From JALEFZ01 sp039817415 (GTDB taxonomy: Bacteria; Bacteroidota; Bacteroidia; J057): 64,000 bases of DNA. Both the position numbers and the translations under genes were made by a program. Location of the stretch: NCBI GenBank assembly GCA_039817415.1, contig JBCBVV010000008.1, forward strand, positions 117,741 to 181,740. Direction: 5' to 3'. Shown in pieces: positions 25,390-33,171 of this stretch. The notes under the pieces were generated by a model. That model was given only the letters and a program-made list of their open reading frames with translations. It had not been told where the DNA came from and made no database searches. How positions within the stretch are numbered: position 1 is the stretch's first letter; each line of letters opens with the position of its first letter.

Positions 25390-25558
25390 GTGTCGGTCTT
25401 TTTTATGTCAATGCCCTTGGGTCTTTCTAGGTACATCCCTTCTGGGACCCAATCGACCGCTCTGGCAACTCTCTGTGTCGGTCTTATTATGTCAATGCCC
25501 TTTGGTCTTGCTAGGCACATCCCTTTTGGGACCCAATCGACCGCTCTGGCAACTCTCT
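25390..25558 (-). repeat. Two tandem 84-85-bp repeats starting with the 5' end of tRNA-Ser
   Basis: On the minus strand, starting at 25558 and 25474, two units begin with the first 27 nt of the tRNA (AGAGAGTTGCCAGAGCGG onward to ATTGGG). They then diverge into TCCCA(A/G)AAGGGATGT and a common tail ending AAGACCGACAC. They are 84 and 85 bp long and abut the intact tRNA. The TCCCAAAAGGGA insert is shared with the 145-bp units on the other side of the tRNA. Confidence 0.8.
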
Positions 25559-25578
25559 GAATAATTCCTTAACGCGAT

Positions 25579-26223
25579 TTGGGATGGCAAAGATACACGG
25601 AAGAAGAGATTTTAAAAAATTTATTTGAAAAAGTAGAACGGTTTCATCAAGAGATCCTTTACATGAAAAGTAAGCCTTGGATTTTCCCTTTACAGATACC
25701 TCAAATATTCTATACAAAAAACTACTGGGCCTCGAATGAAGTAAGAATTTCTAATCCAAGATCAAGGAGTCGCAGAAGCTATGAAATGGAGCTATTGCGG
25801 CTTTTAAAAATGTTAAATATGGAACGCCTGACCAATTTCATTTACGGAATTACCTTTGCTTCTGAGCAAAAGATCACAGAAGACCTACTTGATTACTATG
25901 GGAAGAATCCTTCTGATCTAGATCTGATCATTGAGGAAGAGGATTTCCAACTGGGCTTTCTCTTTGTCTTCTTTATCATCGGCTTTGTATTGATGATTGG
26001 TACCAAATCAATACAGCTTTATTTCCACGATCAGTTACCCGAATTTTTGACTGTTGTTCTCTTGGAAATACTGCTTGAAATAGGAAAGGCGCTGATGGGA
26101 GGGACAATTGTGGCCTATTTCATAGAGTTCTTAAGGCATAAACAATTCCTACACAACAAAGCTTTTCGAGACGAAATCAAGCTGAAGCTAGAGGCACGTG
26201 CAAATACTAGAAATGCTTCTTGA
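25579..26223 (+). CDS. Hypothetical protein with two transmembrane helices
   Basis: A protein of up to 214 residues with no recognised family. The first possible start is a TTG at 25579; the first ATG is at 25663. I keep the TTG because the extra residues form a protein-like amphipathic helix (EEEILKNLFEKVERFHQEI). The N-terminal half is soluble and basic. Two hydrophobic helices lie near residues 133-155 and 158-190 (FLFVFFIIGFVLMIG), followed by a charged C-terminal tail. It begins right beside the tRNA-derived array, on the opposite strand. Confidence 0.6.
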   Translation: MGWQRYTEEEILKNLFEKVERFHQEILYMKSKPWIFPLQIPQIFYTKNYWASNEVRISNPRSRSRRSYEMELLRLLKMLNMERLTNFIYGITFASEQKITEDLLDYYGKNPSDLDLIIEEEDFQLGFLFVFFIIGFVLMIGTKSIQLYFHDQLPEFLTVVLLEILLEIGKALMGGTIVAYFIEFLRHKQFLHNKAFRDEIKLKLEARANTRNAS

Positions 26224-26333
26224 AGAAGAAGCGATGTATGTGTAAGGAGCATTATAGTCCTTCAGATGCTTGTGAATCATCTTATTTGATGCTTGAAAAA
26301 ATGATGGAAGATGCAGTAAAGAATAAGGGTTAA
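26220..26333 (+). CDS. Possible 37-residue Cys-containing small protein
   Basis: A TTG at 26220 overlaps the stop of the preceding gene as TTGA, a spacing typical of translational coupling. It opens a frame reading KKKRCMCKEHYSPSDACES and ending EKMMEDAVKNKG. An internal ATG at 26238 would give 31 residues. The C.C...C pattern and acidic helix are protein-like, but the frame is short and its end meets the convergent hydrolase gene, so chance is a real alternative. Confidence 0.3.
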   Translation: MKKKRCMCKEHYSPSDACESSYLMLEKMMEDAVKNKG

Positions 26334-27247
26334 ATCCTTTCATAGTAGGGAAGAACCGATTCGAGCCATTCTTTGGGAGATCCCATTTGGCAAAAATGCC
26401 CAACCCCTTCTATCAGGGTTAACTCAGCTTTAGGGCAAACTTTTTCTTTCAGGTGATGGGCCATTTCCAATCTAGCCACATTGTCATTGGTTCCCCAGCA
26501 AAGGTGAATGGGTATGTGGGTGCTTCCTACGGCTGGCAGCCAGCGAATGGCCTCATATGTTTTTCTGTCATTGAGGTATTTGATCGTCAGGTGGGTAATA
26601 GCCCTTCCTTCGTTATGGGTATTCATCTCCCAAAGTCGATCAATCTCAACGTCCGCTAGAGGAGCATCCCCATGTGCGCTTTTGATTTGGTTTTTGAACA
26701 GACCCTTACTGGCCAATTTCGAGAAGAAGCTTCCCATAGGAGTTAAAAGGAGTTTCTGCATGATTCTTAATTCTGCTAGTTCTAGAACCATGCTTCCATT
26801 GGTGAATGTATAGCTTTTAAATCCTTCAGAAAACCATGCTGGAAGGGATTTCTCTATTTCTCTGGCTACCAATTCTGTGGCCACACTATCTCCCATATCG
26901 TGGGATAACATATGTCCACCTCTAACTCCAAGATGATTCCATACTTCTAGTGCTACATCGGCTTGCTCTAGCAAGGAATAGGAATAGCCACTTTTAGGCT
27001 TGTCACTTAAGCCGAAACCTGGAAAATCAAATAAGATGATTCTTTCGAATTTTTCTGTTAAGCCTTCTAACACGAGATGATAGGAAAAGGAGCTTTCTGG
27101 AAAGCCATGTAACAGGAGAAGGGTCCTATCGGCTGAGGCAGCAGGATTTCCTACTTCTTTGACAAAGACTTGAAGTCCGTTTGCTTTTGTTGTGGTCAAA
27201 AATGTTCCGGAGGCTTGCCAGTTCGTTATTTTCTGATCCTTGCTCAT
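26330..27247 (-). CDS. Alpha/beta hydrolase of the MEST / epoxide-hydrolase-like group
   Basis: A 305-residue cytoplasmic alpha/beta-hydrolase without a signal peptide. Motifs in order: oxyanion region LLLLHGFPESSFSY, DFPGFGLSDKPKSGYSY, and the nucleophile elbow LSHDMGDSVA with Asp instead of Ser. The late acid region is CWGTNDNVARLE and the catalytic His is in GVGHFCQMG. The Asp nucleophile and the HDMGDS elbow match the mesoderm-specific-transcript (MEST) and epoxide-hydrolase/dehalogenase branch. Substrate unknown. It is the second Asp-nucleophile hydrolase in the window but is not closely similar to the lipoprotein at 14804. Transcribed alone or with the phosphoesterase gene 111 bp upstream. 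Confidence 0.87.
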   Translation of the reverse strand: MSKDQKITNWQASGTFLTTTKANGLQVFVKEVGNPAASADRTLLLLHGFPESSFSYHLVLEGLTEKFERIILFDFPGFGLSDKPKSGYSYSLLEQADVALEVWNHLGVRGGHMLSHDMGDSVATELVAREIEKSLPAWFSEGFKSYTFTNGSMVLELAELRIMQKLLLTPMGSFFSKLASKGLFKNQIKSAHGDAPLADVEIDRLWEMNTHNEGRAITHLTIKYLNDRKTYEAIRWLPAVGSTHIPIHLCWGTNDNVARLEMAHHLKEKVCPKAELTLIEGVGHFCQMGSPKEWLESVLPYYERI

Positions 27248-27358
27248 AGTAGGGGTCGATTCTTGGTTTCTGGTAGATGTATCTCTTGGGCTTAAGCCAA
27301 ACTTATGTAATTCTCTTGTTTGGACATGAAGAAGAATTTCCCTCTCCTCATTTTTATG

Positions 27359-28123
27359 CTAATAGGCCTTTCTTAGCATGTCTGCATATTCATTTGGGAA
27401 GTCCCCTGCTTCAATGGCGTTGGCAACTTGCTCTAACTGATAAGGAACCCTGATAAAATCAACCTTAAGTCCTTCTGGCTGAGTTAGCGTAGTGGAATCA
27501 TCAAATTCAATCTGTACATAGCAAGCATGTGGATTCCCATCTTTGGGTTTTCCAACTGAGCCTGTATTGATGGCATGAAGGAATCCTCTGTCTCCCTTGT
27601 GCAGCACCTTGTGAAAAGGCTTATGGGTATGTCCAAAGGCCATGATATGAACGGACCTTTCTGTCATCAATTGAATTAGGTCTGCCTCATCATGTTCTTC
27701 AAACAGGTACTCATTTATTTTTCGTGGGCTTCCGTGAACAAGCAGTAGATTAATCTGCTCTTCTCCTTGCTGAAATTCAAGGGTCAAATGCCTTGGAAGC
27801 CCCTTTAAATAGGCACGATGATCTGGGGTGATAAGTTGATTGGTGAGGGATTTGGAAATTGCGCCACTCTTCATCCCTTCCTTTATTTGATAGCGGTTTC
27901 CATCGTCAGGAAGAGAGAACCCTATGGCTTCATCATGATTTCCTGCAATGGTTGAGATTCGTCTTTTCCGAATTTCTGCGACCACCTCGTTAGGAAAAGG
28001 AGCATATCCTACCAAATCTCCTAGACAATATAGTTGGTCTATTTGTTCTTTTTCCATGTGCTCAAGCACCGACTTTAAAGCGGGCATATTGGCATGGACA
28101 TCACTGAATAAGGCTATTTTCAT
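27359..28123 (-). CDS. Calcineurin-like metallophosphoesterase (YfcE/MJ0936-like)
   Basis: A 254-residue cytoplasmic metallophosphoesterase. The dinuclear-metal motifs are all present: FSDVHAN (residues 6-12), LGDLVGYAPFP, AGNHDEAIG, a later VHGSPR and FGHTHKP. This set matches the YfcE/MJ0936 family of phosphodiesterases, whose members act on small phosphodiesters such as bis-pNPP in vitro; the physiological substrate is often unknown. The C-terminal 30 residues are helical. The ATG at 28123 immediately precedes the first beta strand as usual for the family. Confidence 0.9.
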   Translation of the reverse strand: MKIALFSDVHANMPALKSVLEHMEKEQIDQLYCLGDLVGYAPFPNEVVAEIRKRRISTIAGNHDEAIGFSLPDDGNRYQIKEGMKSGAISKSLTNQLITPDHRAYLKGLPRHLTLEFQQGEEQINLLLVHGSPRKINEYLFEEHDEADLIQLMTERSVHIMAFGHTHKPFHKVLHKGDRGFLHAINTGSVGKPKDGNPHACYVQIEFDDSTTLTQPEGLKVDFIRVPYQLEQVANAIEAGDFPNEYADMLRKAY

Positions 28124-28239
28124 TGCTTATGTGGTTTGGCTAAATCCGCCAAAAACATAGTTAATTCTTCCCTTTTTAGGTAAAGATTTGATTTATCATT
28201 TTATAACCATATCAACAGCAATGATGAGACCCTCTCCTT

Positions 28240-29160
28240 CTACCATCTGCTCACTACCTCAACTTGTGTTTTGGGGTTTTTATCATCGTTAGGGTCAATA
28301 GCCACATTTTCATTGACTTCTATGAGAATAGGAATACCTGTTTCTCTCAGGCATAAGTCAATGTTGTTTTCATTGTCATTGAGGTCAGCCAGCATATAAG
28401 GATGTACTTTGATAGTGTCTGTGCCTTGAACTAGCGTTATGGTAAATTCCTTAGCTTCTTCTTGTCCAAGGTCCTTCCCACTTATAGCCCTAACGCCTCC
28501 TGCCCATACGGCTCTCACAACCAGTTCCGTTTCGTCTTTGGGGCAATCGCAAGCATCTCCCTTTTCAACGTAGGGGTAGCTATCATCAATCTTAAAGTAT
28601 TCTGCATAACTTAATATGGGACCTTCTTTGAGGGGTATCACAGAAATGCTATCTCCTTTGAAATTGTGACCAGTTCTGCTCATCAAATCTCCTATGACTT
28701 TTACCATGACTGGAGGGTTTTCAGGGTAATTTCCATATTCTCCAATGAGGAGAGCCGTCCTTAGTTCAAACTCTTCATTGGCAGGTAGCAAGGTAGCCGC
28801 TTCAACCTCGAATACTGTTCCGTTTTGAGTGGTTACAGCAAAGTCTACTCCATCAAGCGTTTCATGATCTAGTTCATGAGAAAAAACCAGAGGCATCCCA
28901 TCTTGGCCGGGTGCATTTCTATAGAGGGCTCTTGATCGTGGAGGGAGCGCATTGTCAAGTCCAAAAAAAGCAGTGAGTATTTGAGGTTCTCTTTTTCTGT
29001 CAATTTCAGGAATGCTGTCTGATAGGTATACTTGGAAAGGACTTCTGTTGTTGAGATTCTTAGAATTCCCCTTACTGCCTTGATTTCCACAGCCTGGAAG
29101 CATGCAGAAAAGAATCAAAAAGGCAATTGTCCATAGCGTACATGAAGTTGACGTTTTCAT
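28240..29160 (-). CDS. Hypothetical lipoprotein
   Basis: A 306-residue lipoprotein from the ATG at 29160. Upstream in-frame starts would read through a repetitive Thr-Ile stretch encoded by the 9-bp tandem repeat and are unlikely. The signal peptide ends in the lipobox MLPGC (Cys24). The mature protein is acidic and mostly beta-predicted, with one CDC pair (EKGDACDCPKDETE). It ends in a segment mentioning no known motif (CLRETGIPILIEVNE). No family recognised. It is an isolated minus-strand gene. Confidence 0.72.
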   Translation of the reverse strand: MKTSTSCTLWTIAFLILFCMLPGCGNQGSKGNSKNLNNRSPFQVYLSDSIPEIDRKREPQILTAFFGLDNALPPRSRALYRNAPGQDGMPLVFSHELDHETLDGVDFAVTTQNGTVFEVEAATLLPANEEFELRTALLIGEYGNYPENPPVMVKVIGDLMSRTGHNFKGDSISVIPLKEGPILSYAEYFKIDDSYPYVEKGDACDCPKDETELVVRAVWAGGVRAISGKDLGQEEAKEFTITLVQGTDTIKVHPYMLADLNDNENNIDLCLRETGIPILIEVNENVAIDPNDDKNPKTQVEVVSRW

Positions 29161-29166
29161 TGTTTT

Positions 29167-29209
29167 GATTGTGGTGATTGTGGTGATTGTGGTGATTGTG
29201 GTGATTGTG
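29167..29209 (-). repeat. 9-bp tandem repeat in the leader of the lipoprotein gene
   Basis: GATTGTGGT is repeated four times and followed by a partial fifth copy, giving 43 bp directly upstream of the ATG at 29160 (minus strand). Copy-number change would alter the leader, or, if a start further upstream is used, add three residues per unit without a frameshift. Confidence 0.9.
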
Positions 29210-29450
29210 AAGGGATAACCTAATGGTAATAAAATTGGCACCATTATCCTAAAATGAAAGCAAAAATAGTACAAAAGTGCTATTTAGATGAAAGGTAATT
29301 ATTCTATTTAATAAAACTAGGGCGATCAATTGACCTTGAGAACAATATGGTTTGCTCATGCAACATAGTTACATAAGTTCAGTATCTACATATGACCCTT
29401 GTTTCACAAACCTTATAAGGTTCGTCTTCCCTTACCAAAAACCAGTAATT

Positions 29451-29879
29451 ATGCGATATATCCTTCTTCTAATCCTGGCATTTATGACTACTGGCCTGAT
29501 GGCTCAGATACCTACTGATTGGACTGAGCTGAGTAAGGTTCGTTTTATGCGGGGATTAGACTTGAGTACTGGATATTTAGTGGACAAGCCAAAATTTAAT
29601 TCTGCTATCAGAAAGCTTGACGGTCAGGAAATCGAAATTAGCGGGTACATTCTGCCAGCAGATATTGAGGGAAAAACCTACGTCCTGTCTCAAAACCCTT
29701 ATGCTGCCTGTTTTTTCTGTGGAGGAGCTGGGATGGAATCCGTCATGAATCTTTGGCTAACGGATTATGACAAGCGCTATGAACTTGATCAGTTTGTAAA
29801 ATTCAAGGGAATTCTCAGGCTAAATGATAGTGGTGACGGCCTGATTTATTTGCTAGACAAGGCTGAGGAGATACGGTAA
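29451..29879 (+). CDS. Small exported protein with a conserved CFFCGGAG motif
   Basis: A 142-residue protein from the ATG at 29451; an ATG at 29352 would add 33 residues before the signal peptide, which ends near LMAQ. The mature part reads like the conserved Bacteroidota family with EISGYILPADIEGKTYVLS, NPYAACFFCGGAGMESV and a final strand (DGLIYLLDKAEEI). The paired cysteines in CFFC could bind metal or form a redox pair. I cannot name the family securely; DUF3299-like proteins are related in layout. Transcribed alone. Confidence 0.75.
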   Translation: MRYILLLILAFMTTGLMAQIPTDWTELSKVRFMRGLDLSTGYLVDKPKFNSAIRKLDGQEIEISGYILPADIEGKTYVLSQNPYAACFFCGGAGMESVMNLWLTDYDKRYELDQFVKFKGILRLNDSGDGLIYLLDKAEEIR

Positions 29880-30104
29880 ACACCACAATCGAAAGGGCCC
29901 TAAGGGTAAGCCTCTTTTTCTTTACTTTACTCTATTCGGTAATAGCCATTGGCTTCAGAGAATGTATTATTTCTTTCCACCCTCTTTTTCCCTTTAAGTT
30001 TTTTTGCCTCCATTTAACTTGAGTGCTTGCATACCTGCAATTTTGTGTTTTTAGAAATAAACAAAATATGGCAATTTGGTATTAGGTATTTTTCTAAAGT
30101 CATT

Positions 30105-33035
30105 ATGGGTTATTGTATGCAGGGGCAAGAAAATAATAAGCTGTACGTATTTAGGGCTTGTCTGGTCCTATTTCTGATCATTGGGATCACTTCCATCGGT
30201 GAGGTAAAGGCACAGGCTGGAACAACAAGCCAGTCAATGGAAGAAAGCTGGGAAGAAGCTCTACAGATGTTCAAGGAATTTGAAAAATCTGAACTTGAAC
30301 CATGGGACAGTGCAGTTGTATCCATGGGTCTGGATTCTATTCCAAGTGCCATACAGCAAAAATCTGATCCTTTGTTCTTTCACTATGTGGTGGGTGCGGG
30401 TAAGTTATTTAGGAGTTATAAAAATACGGCAAAAATCAATGAGTTTTTGGAAAGAACCCTTCATGAAAGGTTGGGGCAAGAGCTTTCTAAGGATCAAAAA
30501 GAATTATATCTGGCTAAACTTGCCAGTACTTATACAAACAAGGCCTTCATTGCCCGAATAGATGAGGATTATGAAAAGGCCACAGAGTTTGAATATAAGT
30601 CTTTGGATATAAGAGAAAGCTTGAAGGATACGCTTGGTATGGTATCCAGTTTGAACGGAATTGGTTCCTACTACTTTAACATCGATAAAATAGAAAAGGC
30701 AGGTGAAACATGGAAGAAGTCATTAGAGCTGGTAGAAAAAAATCCTTATCCCTATCGGAAATATTTAGTTCGGACTTATCGATTATTGGTCAGTTATTAC
30801 AACGAAGTAGAAGAGTATGACAAGGCTGAAGTTTTCATCTCTAAGGGAAAGGAATTAGCGACCGAGCTGGATAAGTTACATATGATTGGTCTATTTTCTC
30901 GAGAATTAGGTCTTTTATATAAGAGAAAGGAGAAATACAAGGAGGCTTACAAGGAATTGGATAAAGCCTATTATTTGATGGGTGAATTCGCAGATTTGGA
31001 GACTCAGGCAATCATCCTTTTTGACATGGCCGAAGTGGCTGAAAAATTAAATCGAAAAGATAAGCTAAAGGCCCTTGCCGAGGATGCATATCAATTGATT
31101 GAGGTTGGGCAGAGTGCCTCTATCAGAGGGGACTGCTACTTTGTATTATATCTTTGGCATGAAAAAAACGGCGATTTTCAAAAGGCACTCACCTATTATC
31201 AAAAACGGGTACAACTGTTAGACTCTCTCAAAAAAGAAAAGTTGGAATCCAGCATGCTGGAACAGGAATACGAATATGAGTACGGTAAAAAAGCCCTCGC
31301 CGATAGCCTCCAGCAGGTAAAGGAACTCGCCGTAAAGGATGAAGTTAATCGTCGTCAAAGGTCTGGACTCATTTTTTCCCTATTGGGTTTGGTCCTGACT
31401 TTGGTCTTTGGAGGCATCTTATGGAACAGGTTCCGATTGACTAGATCACAAAAACTCATCATCGAGGAGGAAAAGGAAAAACTGGACGAGGCAAACACCA
31501 AACTGAAAGAACTGGATAATTTTAAATCAGACTTTTTTACCAATATTTCCCATGAGTTTCGTACTCCCTTGACGGTTATCAAAGGAATGAACCAGCAAGT
31601 CAGGCAGAAACCCGATGCCTGGCTAGTCAAAGGAACCGATTTGATCGAACACAATACTGGCAGATTGCTTCACCTTATCAACCAAATTTTAGACCTAAGA
31701 AAGCTTGAGTCTGGCAGCCTCATTCTTCAATATGTACAGACCGATGTCATTCATGCCCTTCGTCTTGCTGCAGCTTCTTTTGAGTCTATGGCCGAAAGCA
31801 AGGGTGTTGATCTTCATTTTGAAGCAACGGAGAAGGAGTTTGTCATGGATTTTGATCCTGAAAAATTGAATCAGATATTCAATAACCTTCTCTCAAATGC
31901 CATCAAATTTACTTCTCAAGGCGGGAAAGTATCGGTGAATATTTCTGTCCTAGAAGAAAACCAACTTTCCATTGAGGTGGTCGATACCGGCATTGGTATT
32001 CCGGAGGATAAATTGGCCTATATTTTTGATCGGTTCTATCAGGTAGACCGTGCAGATACAAGGGAAGGGGAAGGGACAGGAGTCGGTTTATCCCTTACGA
32101 AAGAGTTGGTTGAACTGATGAATGGAGAAATTGCAGTAGAAAGTCGCCTAGGAGAAGGGTCTACTTTTACAGTTTTATTGCCTATCAGTCATCAGGCAAC
32201 TCCTGTGAAGGCCCTGGTAGAGGTCGCAAAGGTTCCGGTGCCTTTTTCATCAGTTCCGATAGCTAAAACAGTGGACAAAGATCGTCCCAGACTTCTGATC
32301 ATTGAGGACAACCCTGATATCGTCTCTTATTTATATTCTTTGCTAGAGGGACAATATGATCTCTCTTCAGCTGCTGATGGACTTTCTGGTATAGAGGCAG
32401 CCCTAGAGCAGGTACCTGATCTGATCATCACAGATATCATGATGCCAGGGAAAAATGGCTACGAGGTAACCGAAACCCTGAAGTTGGACGAACGAACTTC
32501 TCACATTCCCATTGTGATGCTGACAGCAAAGGCAGACCAGCCTTCGAAAATTGAGGGCTACAAACGTGGAGCTGATGCCTACCTGGCCAAGCCCTTTGAT
32601 GAAGAGGAACTGATGATCCGCCTGGACAAGTTGTGGGAAATCCGTCAGAGGTTACAGTTAAGGTATCAGCAGACAACTCCGCTTGAAGCCTCGGATGATC
32701 CTGTAGTTGAAATGGAGGACGCCTTTGTGGCCAAAGTTCGAACAACCATACTTGAGCATATTGATGACAGCAATTACCGGGGAGAAGCACTTTGTGTAGA
32801 TCTTGGCTTAAGTCGAAGCAACCTCTACAGAAAAATCAAAGCATTGACTGGAAAATCTATTGCCCACTTCATCCGGGGAGTTCGATTAGATTATGCTAAA
32901 GAGCTGCTTAGGTCGAAGGAAGGTATACAGATTGCTGAGGTTGCCTATGTCTCAGGCTTCAATGATCCAGCTTATTTCAACCGCGTATTCAAGGAAGAAA
33001 TAGGTGTTTCTCCCGGAGAATGGCGAGAGGGCTAA
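30105..33035 (+). CDS. Hybrid two-component regulator 1: TPR sensor, histidine kinase, receiver, AraC-type HTH
   Basis: A 976-residue one-protein phosphorelay. I start at the ATG at 30105 (30117 also possible); an upstream TTG frame is not signal-like. A signal/anchor segment ends near VKAQAG. TPR-like repeats fill about 70-400, a transmembrane helix lies at 419-440, and a coiled linker follows. HisKA has phosphoacceptor H483 in TNISHEFRTPL. HATPase_c has NLLSNAIKFT, DTGIGIP and GEGTGVGLSL. The receiver has D777 in ITDIMMPGKNG and the conserved LTAKAD. The C-terminal AraC domain includes LGLSRSNLYRKIKALTG and FNDPAYFNRVFK. It lies 137 bp upstream of the first propeller+fibre unit, which carries the proposed operator. 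Confidence 0.92.
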   Translation: MGYCMQGQENNKLYVFRACLVLFLIIGITSIGEVKAQAGTTSQSMEESWEEALQMFKEFEKSELEPWDSAVVSMGLDSIPSAIQQKSDPLFFHYVVGAGKLFRSYKNTAKINEFLERTLHERLGQELSKDQKELYLAKLASTYTNKAFIARIDEDYEKATEFEYKSLDIRESLKDTLGMVSSLNGIGSYYFNIDKIEKAGETWKKSLELVEKNPYPYRKYLVRTYRLLVSYYNEVEEYDKAEVFISKGKELATELDKLHMIGLFSRELGLLYKRKEKYKEAYKELDKAYYLMGEFADLETQAIILFDMAEVAEKLNRKDKLKALAEDAYQLIEVGQSASIRGDCYFVLYLWHEKNGDFQKALTYYQKRVQLLDSLKKEKLESSMLEQEYEYEYGKKALADSLQQVKELAVKDEVNRRQRSGLIFSLLGLVLTLVFGGILWNRFRLTRSQKLIIEEEKEKLDEANTKLKELDNFKSDFFTNISHEFRTPLTVIKGMNQQVRQKPDAWLVKGTDLIEHNTGRLLHLINQILDLRKLESGSLILQYVQTDVIHALRLAAASFESMAESKGVDLHFEATEKEFVMDFDPEKLNQIFNNLLSNAIKFTSQGGKVSVNISVLEENQLSIEVVDTGIGIPEDKLAYIFDRFYQVDRADTREGEGTGVGLSLTKELVELMNGEIAVESRLGEGSTFTVLLPISHQATPVKALVEVAKVPVPFSSVPIAKTVDKDRPRLLIIEDNPDIVSYLYSLLEGQYDLSSAADGLSGIEAALEQVPDLIITDIMMPGKNGYEVTETLKLDERTSHIPIVMLTAKADQPSKIEGYKRGADAYLAKPFDEEELMIRLDKLWEIRQRLQLRYQQTTPLEASDDPVVEMEDAFVAKVRTTILEHIDDSNYRGEALCVDLGLSRSNLYRKIKALTGKSIAHFIRGVRLDYAKELLRSKEGIQIAEVAYVSGFNDPAYFNRVFKEEIGVSPGEWREG

Positions 33036-33083
33036 GCTAGATATCTATGAAAAGTGGCCTTTTAAGCTTCCAATGGCGGTTTG

Positions 33084-33117
33084 GACAAATAGTCCAATGA
33101 TCTGACCAATAAATCCA
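33084..33117 (+). promoter_or_regulatory. Candidate AraC-type operator, unit 1
   Basis: Direct repeats GACAAATAGTCCA (33084-33096) and ACCAATAAATCCA (33105-33117) have their TCCA ends 21 bp apart, and the second ends 55 bp before the start codon at 33172. The same arrangement precedes the other four secreted-protein units. This is the weakest copy: the 5' part of the second repeat aligns only with a one-base shift. Confidence 0.5.
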
Positions 33118-33171
33118 ATCCTGTTTTGGGCTTGATCGAGAGCTTTGTCTCAACGATCAAAATCAAAACAA

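Noticed and set aside
24831..25520. Long minus-strand reading frames of 120-229 codons across the repeat array
   Set aside because: They run through the tRNA-Ser gene, tRNA-derived repeats and the N gap; the repeated peptide is a by-product of repeated non-coding DNA.
29909..29945. A third ECF-like promoter starting AAGGGTAAGCC upstream of regulator 1
   Set aside because: Only the first block matches; nothing like GGnATAAAnGAGC occurs at the required distance. Similar single-block hits near 14738 and 37322 were rejected for the same reason.
30027..30104. Upstream TTG extension of regulator 1
   Set aside because: The added 26 residues precede the export signal and are not conserved-looking; the ATG at 30105 gives a normal N terminus.
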